DNA from: Acidimicrobiales bacterium
GTDB lineage: Bacteria > Actinomycetota > Acidimicrobiia > Acidimicrobiales > RAAP-2
DNA length: 9,278 nt
Reading direction: 5' to 3'
NCBI GenBank assembly: GCA_017883105.1
Contig: JADGOF010000063.1
Span: 1-9,278 of the forward strand
Shown: positions 5,850-9,278 of the stretch, piece by piece
Layout: the number at the start of each line of letters is the position of its first letter
How positions within the stretch are numbered: position 1 is the stretch's first letter
Translations under genes and position numbers: made by a program
Notes under the pieces: generated by a model
The model's input: only the letters and a program-made list of their open reading frames with translations
Database searches by the model: none
Told to the model about the DNA's origin: nothing

Positions 5850-6256
5850 TCCTGGTCGACACGTCGGCCTGGGTCGAGTACGACCGCGCCACGGGTAGTC
5901 CGGTGGACCACCGTCTCACCCAACTCATTGCCGACGACGGCCCGGTGGCGGTGACCGAACCGGTGGTTATGGAGATCCTCGCCGGTGCACGAACCGGCCA
6001 ACGGGAGTCGGACCTTCGACGGATGCTCCTGCGATTCCATCTCCTGCGCTTCGATCAAGCCGCCGACTTCGACGGGGCGCTCCGGATCTATCGGCGTTGC
6101 CGGACCGTCGGCGTCACCCCTCGGGGAACGGTCGACTGCATGATCGCTGCCGTGGCATGGCGGAACGCTGCCAGCTTGCTCGCTCTCGACACAGACATGG
6201 CCCGGATGGCCAGGATTATCGGGATCGACGTGGACGATGCCTCGGCGCCTTCCTGA
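5846..6256 (+). CDS. vapC: VapC-family PIN-domain ribonuclease toxin
   Basis: 136 residues starting at GTG in the GTGA overlap with the vapB stop. A single PIN domain fills the protein. The metal-binding acids are all present: Asp5 in LVDTSAW, Glu43 in VMEILAG, Asp97 in TVDCMIAA, and Asp115 (or Asp117) in LALDTDM. An intact quartet predicts an active Mg-dependent endoribonuclease. VapC toxins of actinobacteria cut tRNAs or the sarcin-ricin loop of 23S rRNA; the target here cannot be read from sequence. Lengths of both partners are typical and neither is broken, so the module is probably functional. It sits between unrelated genes (acyl-CoA dehydrogenase and MFS operon), as expected for a mobile stress module. 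The convergent MFS gene ends 29 bp downstream, and no terminator is evident between them. Confidence 0.92.
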   Translation: MILVDTSAWVEYDRATGSPVDHRLTQLIADDGPVAVTEPVVMEILAGARTGQRESDLRRMLLRFHLLRFDQAADFDGALRIYRRCRTVGVTPRGTVDCMIAAVAWRNAASLLALDTDMARMARIIGIDVDDASAPS

Positions 6257-6285
6257 GCACCGTGCCGAGAGGTCGACACGTCGCC

Positions 6286-7599
6286 TCAGGCCACATTTGA
6301 CTCCACGTCCTCGACGGCCTGGGCCTCGACGGCCTGGGCCTCGATGGCTCGGGCCTCGCCGAGGTCGGTCGGCGCCCCGGCCCGCTTCACGCCGGCCTGG
6401 TGCCTCCACATCAACAAACCTGCGGCGATGACGGTGGCCGCCGCCCCGCTCAGCAGGGCCACCCTCGGATCGGTCCACTGGGCGATGGCCCCGACCAGGG
6501 GCGCCCCGATGGGCGTCGTCCCGAGGAAGGCCATGGCATAGAGGGCCATCACCCGGCCCCGCATGGCGGGATCGGAGGTCAACTGCAGCGTGGCGTTGGC
6601 CGTGGCGATAAACCCGATGGACGCGGCACCCATGAAGACGATGAGGACCGACGCGGCGATCAGCGACGGGGCCACGGCCACGGCGGCCAGGAGCCCCCCG
6701 AACACCAGCGCCAGCACCTGCAAGAGGCGCGGCGTGGGCCGGGCCCGGTGGGCGGCGATCAATCCACCGATCACCGCGCCGACGCCCATGCACGAGGTGA
6801 GCAGCGAGTAGGTACCTGCTCCCCCGTGGAAGGTGCCCTTGGCCAGCAGGGCCAGGGTGACGGTGAAGTTGTAGGCGAAGATGCCGATGAGGGCGATGGC
6901 CAACAGGGTGTTGCGGAGGCCGGGAGTGCGCCACACGTAGCGGAAGCCCTCGCGGATCTGACCCTTGGCTCGGACCACCTGTTCCGTCGGATGGAGCTCG
7001 CCGGTGCGCATCATGGCCAGGCCGATGATCACCGCGATGTACGACGCGGCGTTCACGAAGAAGCAGACACCCAGGCCGAAGACGGTGATGACCACACCGC
7101 CGATCGCCGGCCCCACCACCCGGGACGCGTTCATCACCACGGTATTGAGGCTCACCGCGTTGGGGAGGTCGTCCCGCCCGACCATCTCCATGACGAAGGT
7201 CTGGCGGGCCGGGTTGTCGAACACGTTGACCACGCCGAGCAGCAGGGCGAGCAGGTAGACCTGCCACAGCACGACGGTGTGACTGACCACCAGTAGGCCG
7301 AGTACCAGGGCCAACACGCCGCCGGCGGTCTGGGTGGCGAAGAGCAGGGTGCGCTTGTTCATCCGATCGGCCACCAGCCCGCCAAAGGGACCGAACAACA
7401 GCATGGGCAGGAACTGCAGGCCGACCACGATGCCGAGGTCGACCCCGCTGCCGGAGAGATGGAGGACCAGCCAGGCTTGGGCCACGGCCTGCATCCAGGT
7501 GCCGGACACCGAGATGAGCTGGGCCACGAAGTAGAGCCGGTAGTTCCGGATGCGCAGCGAAGAGAACGTCTGGTGCACCGCGGTGCGCAGGCTGGTCAC
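6286..7599 (-). CDS. MFS exporter, MFS_3 / EntS-like (DHA3 type)
   Basis: 437 residues with hydrophobic segments suggesting the usual 10-12 membrane helices. MFS motif A appears in the loop after helix 2 as GGLVADRMNKR (73-83). The N-terminal run LRIRNYRLYFVAQLISVSGTWMQAVAQAWL and the later FDNPARQTFVMEMVGRDDLPNAV pattern are typical of the MFS_3 group, which includes siderophore and macrolide exporters. It probably exports a small hydrophobic compound or drug by proton antiport; the substrate is unknown. The GTG start overlaps the marR stop by 4 bp (7596-7599), so it is translationally coupled and under MarR control. The C-terminal tail (415-429) has three pentapeptide repeats, EARAI, EAQAV, EAQAV, from a 15-bp tandem repeat, and is predicted to be cytoplasmic and acidic. 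Confidence 0.92.
   Translation of the reverse strand: MTSLRTAVHQTFSSLRIRNYRLYFVAQLISVSGTWMQAVAQAWLVLHLSGSGVDLGIVVGLQFLPMLLFGPFGGLVADRMNKRTLLFATQTAGGVLALVLGLLVVSHTVVLWQVYLLALLLGVVNVFDNPARQTFVMEMVGRDDLPNAVSLNTVVMNASRVVGPAIGGVVITVFGLGVCFFVNAASYIAVIIGLAMMRTGELHPTEQVVRAKGQIREGFRYVWRTPGLRNTLLAIALIGIFAYNFTVTLALLAKGTFHGGAGTYSLLTSCMGVGAVIGGLIAAHRARPTPRLLQVLALVFGGLLAAVAVAPSLIAASVLIVFMGAASIGFIATANATLQLTSDPAMRGRVMALYAMAFLGTTPIGAPLVGAIAQWTDPRVALLSGAAATVIAAGLLMWRHQAGVKRAGAPTDLGEARAIEAQAVEAQAVEDVESNVA
6310..6354. repeat. Three tandem copies of a 15-bp unit in the MFS 3' end
   Basis: CTCGACGGCCTGGGC is repeated exactly at 6310-6324 and 6325-6339, with a third copy at 6340-6354 carrying three changes. The unit is a whole number of codons, so copy changes keep the frame of the exporter tail. 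Confidence 0.85.
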
Positions 7600-8084
7600 G
7601 CTTCGTCCTGTTCGACGAGGCGCTCGAGCAGCACGGTGAGAGCGCCGAGGACCTCTCGTTCCTCCGGAGGCAATCGATGGAGTTGGCCGGCCAGGAAGGC
7701 GTTCTTCAGTGACCGGCCCTGGTGGAGGACGCGCCGGCCTTCGGCGCTGATGGTGACCCGGGCCATGCGGCGATCGGCGGGATCGACCACCCGGGTGACC
7801 ATGCCCAATGCCTCCAGCGCTCCGACGATGCGGGTCATCGACGGTGGCTGCACCGACTCACGGGCGGCCAGCACCTTGAGGGTGGGCGAGCCGAGCTTCT
7901 CGATGCTGGCCAGGGCCGAGGCCTGGGACGGGGTCAGTCCCCCGCCGGTCTGCTGGCGGAGTCGACGGTGGAGTCGGGTGACGGCCAGGCGCAATCGGGA
8001 GGCCATCTCCGTCTCCGCGGCATCGGGGCCGGTGTCCTCGTGTCCTCCGGACCGGGAGGGAGCCGTGGTGAGCGATGATTCCAT
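7596..8084 (-). CDS. MarR-family transcriptional regulator
   Basis: 162 residues from the ATG at 8084. Residues 27-50 are the dimer helix. About 51-95 hold the winged helix-turn-helix (TPSQASALASIEKLGSPTLK, then ARESVQPPSMTRIVGALEAL). The wing carries DPADRRMARVTIS (101-113), with the D-x-R-R signature of MarR. The C-terminal helices close the dimer. A GTG at 8090 in frame would add two residues. The ATG is chosen because a TTGCAT-17-TAAACT promoter puts the transcript start exactly on its A and no Shine-Dalgarno exists. The promoter contains a perfect 8-bp dyad, so autorepression is likely, lifted by a ligand, probably a compound exported by the downstream MFS protein. The first 25 residues are Ser/Gly/Asp-rich and probably flexible. 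Confidence 0.9.
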   Translation of the reverse strand: MESSLTTAPSRSGGHEDTGPDAAETEMASRLRLAVTRLHRRLRQQTGGGLTPSQASALASIEKLGSPTLKVLAARESVQPPSMTRIVGALEALGMVTRVVDPADRRMARVTISAEGRRVLHQGRSLKNAFLAGQLHRLPPEEREVLGALTVLLERLVEQDEA

Positions 8085-8090
8085 GCTCAC

Positions 8091-8119
8091 AGTTTAGTTA
8101 GTTCGGCTAACTAATGCAA
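8091..8119 (-). promoter_or_regulatory. Promoter of the marR-MFS operon
   Basis: On the minus strand TTGCAT (8119-8114), 17 nt, TAAACT (8096-8091). The +1 expected from this -10 is 8084, the A of the marR start codon, so the message is probably leaderless. The -35 lies 36 bp from the stop of the upstream membrane-protein gene. Confidence 0.65.
8094..8114. promoter_or_regulatory. MarR operator, perfect 8-5-8 inverted repeat
   Basis: TTAGTTAG, spacer TTCGG, CTAACTAA. It is A/T-rich in a GC-rich window and fills the space between -35 and -10 while touching both boxes. MarR dimers typically bind such 15-25 bp dyads, and occupancy would block RNA polymerase. Confidence 0.75.
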
Positions 8120-8127
8120 CGGCCACC

Positions 8128-8143
8128 CCTCGGCACACCGAGG
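8128..8143 (-). terminator. Weak hairpin after the membrane-protein gene
   Basis: CCTCGG (8128-8133) and CCGAGG (8138-8143) form a 6-bp stem with a 4-nt loop, 12 bp beyond the membrane-protein stop on the minus strand. There is no T-run, so termination is uncertain. It also separates that gene from the marR promoter. Confidence 0.3.
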
Positions 8144-8155
8144 CCCGTCCCCGCC

Positions 8156-9278
8156 TTACGGCGCAGCTCGGGATGGAGCACCTGCGGCCATCATGCAGCT
8201 GGGGACGGCCTGGCGGCCTCCAACCGGAAAGTTGACGTTGCCCACACACGCGCGGAACGCGGTGGGATCCACGGTCAACGCCGAAGAGGGGTGCGCGGGC
8301 ACGGTCCACGTCCAGGCGCGGGCCACGTAGCGGGGCGGGGCCCCGAGCGCGGCGGTGATCAGCGCCACCGCGTAGGCCGTGTTGAACCCCTTGTCGTAGG
8401 CGGGCAGGTCGGGTTGGTCGGGGATCACCACCAGGGTGGTCCCCCAACCCTGCAGAGCCCGACGCACTTTGGCGACCGAGGAGGGTAGGTAGGCGGTGGA
8501 CTGGTCGAGGAAGACGGTGGCGTTGCTGAGCACGATGAACCCGGGCCGCTCGGCACCGGCCCGCTGGGGGACACTGCCGGGTCCGCCCCCGCCGACCAGG
8601 GAGAAGGGCATCCTGACCACCGCCTGCCAGGCCATCGGCGACTGGATGCCGCCGAACGCGGTGGGATAGGTGAGGACGACCTGCCCGGGAGGAAGGTGTG
8701 GCGCGACCGTCCGGAACCACTCGGGGAGGACCACCGGCTCCATGGTGAGCGGAAGGTTGCCGGCGTAGGCGGCGGCAATGGGAACGAGGGCGACCGAGGC
8801 GACCACCCCGGCGATGAGGCCGGCAGTGAGGCGTGACCAACCCCGGTGGCCCTTGCGTGACCGGCCGTGCGCACCACTTCCCGGTCGGTCGACGAGACGC
8901 AGCACCGAGCGGCGGGTGTGGTCGACGATGACCCCGAGCATGACCGCCCCGGCGAGGAAGACCATGGCCACGAACCGGACCGGAAGGATGTTCTGCACCA
9001 CGGGAATGTGGCCGAGGACCCGCCATGGAACCCAGAGGGCGCTCGGCCGGAAGGAGTTCGCCCGGAAGGGAGTCAGGCAGAGCCACACCGAGGTCACGCC
9101 GACGGCCAGGAAGAGCCACAGGCGCCGGTCGCGGAACCAGAGGAGCGTCCCGGCGGTCACCACCGCGGCCAGGCCGAAGCCCAGATACTCCGGTTGATGG
9201 AGCGCCGTTCCCTGATATCCGCCGAAGCGGTGTTGCGCCGCCGTGGCCTGCGCGGTGCTGGACAGATGGAAGAACGAA
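8156..9278 (-). CDS. Polytopic membrane protein with large C-terminal extracytoplasmic domain (5' partial)
   Basis: The frame is open from the right edge to TAA at 8156-8158, giving 373 visible residues; a GTG at 9163 is internal, because sensible sequence (HQPEYLGFGLAAVV) runs before it. There are about four hydrophobic helices in the first 160 residues: after EYLG, at RLWLFLAVGVTSVWLCL, at RFVAMVFLAGAVMLGVIV, and at TAGLIAGVVASVALVPIAA. The remainder of about 210 residues is soluble, probably outside. Motifs such as LPVRF, LPPGQVVLTYPTAF and PMAWQAVVRMPFSLVGGGG recur in actinobacterial multipass proteins that resemble GT-C/YfhO-type glycosyltransferases, from memory and without a search. 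The active-site loop of such enzymes would lie upstream, off the window. Two Cys near the end (in FRACVG and VPSCMM) could form a disulfide. The function is unproven; cell-envelope glycan assembly is a guess. Confidence 0.7.
   Translation of the reverse strand, partial: SFFHLSSTAQATAAQHRFGGYQGTALHQPEYLGFGLAAVVTAGTLLWFRDRRLWLFLAVGVTSVWLCLTPFRANSFRPSALWVPWRVLGHIPVVQNILPVRFVAMVFLAGAVMLGVIVDHTRRSVLRLVDRPGSGAHGRSRKGHRGWSRLTAGLIAGVVASVALVPIAAAYAGNLPLTMEPVVLPEWFRTVAPHLPPGQVVLTYPTAFGGIQSPMAWQAVVRMPFSLVGGGGPGSVPQRAGAERPGFIVLSNATVFLDQSTAYLPSSVAKVRRALQGWGTTLVVIPDQPDLPAYDKGFNTAYAVALITAALGAPPRYVARAWTWTVPAHPSSALTVDPTAFRACVGNVNFPVGGRQAVPSCMMAAGAPSRAAP

Noticed and set aside
6400..7296. Plus-strand frame opposite the MFS gene
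   Set aside because: Composition of Gly/His/Asp/Gln/Arg is the usual antisense of a membrane protein; no start signal.
1..9278. CRISPR array, tRNA, rRNA or riboswitch
   Set aside because: No regularly spaced repeats, no cloverleaf with a CCA end or a TTCGA-type T-loop in context, and no known aptamer core was recognised by eye in the intergenic stretches; a covariance-model scan was not possible.

Overview
High-GC window whose features fit an actinobacterium, perhaps from the Acidimicrobiia. The evidence is the GC-biased codon use, a cox (aerobic CO dehydrogenase-type) gene end, GTG starts, actinobacterial-style membrane proteins, and several genes with no Shine-Dalgarno but a TANNNT hexamer ending 7-8 nt before the start codon, a sign of leaderless transcription. 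The lineage is inferred; there is no rRNA or marker gene.

Layout. (1) Bases 1-982, plus strand: the 3' end of a CoxM-like FAD-binding subunit followed by coxG, the end of a molybdenum-hydroxylase/CO dehydrogenase operon. (2) 1005-2471, minus: a CrtI/phytoene-desaturase-like FAD oxidoreductase converging on coxG. (3) 2624-4016: an accessory stretch. It holds a decayed, frameshifted remnant of a polytopic membrane protein (minus), a perfect 20-bp inverted repeat around 138 bp, and a lower-GC SAM-dependent methyltransferase (plus). (4) 4291-5532, plus: an acyl-CoA dehydrogenase, preceded by a hairpin-rich gap. (5) 5637-6256, plus: a complete vapBC toxin-antitoxin operon with an operator-like promoter. 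(6) 6286-8084, minus: a marR-MFS exporter operon with overlapping genes and a palindromic operator placed between the -35 and -10 boxes. (7) 8156-9278, minus: the C-terminal part of a polytopic membrane protein that runs off the window.

Functionally the window is a mosaic. CoxM and CoxG belong to one enzyme system (trace-gas or molybdenum-hydroxylase electron donation to the membrane). VapB and VapC form a neutralised RNase pair. MarR very likely represses itself and the exporter translated from the same message. The other genes appear to be independent transcription units. I do not see a clearly new multi-gene system. The most unusual parts are the inverted repeat beside the membrane-protein remnant and the precise leaderless promoter geometry shared by four genes.
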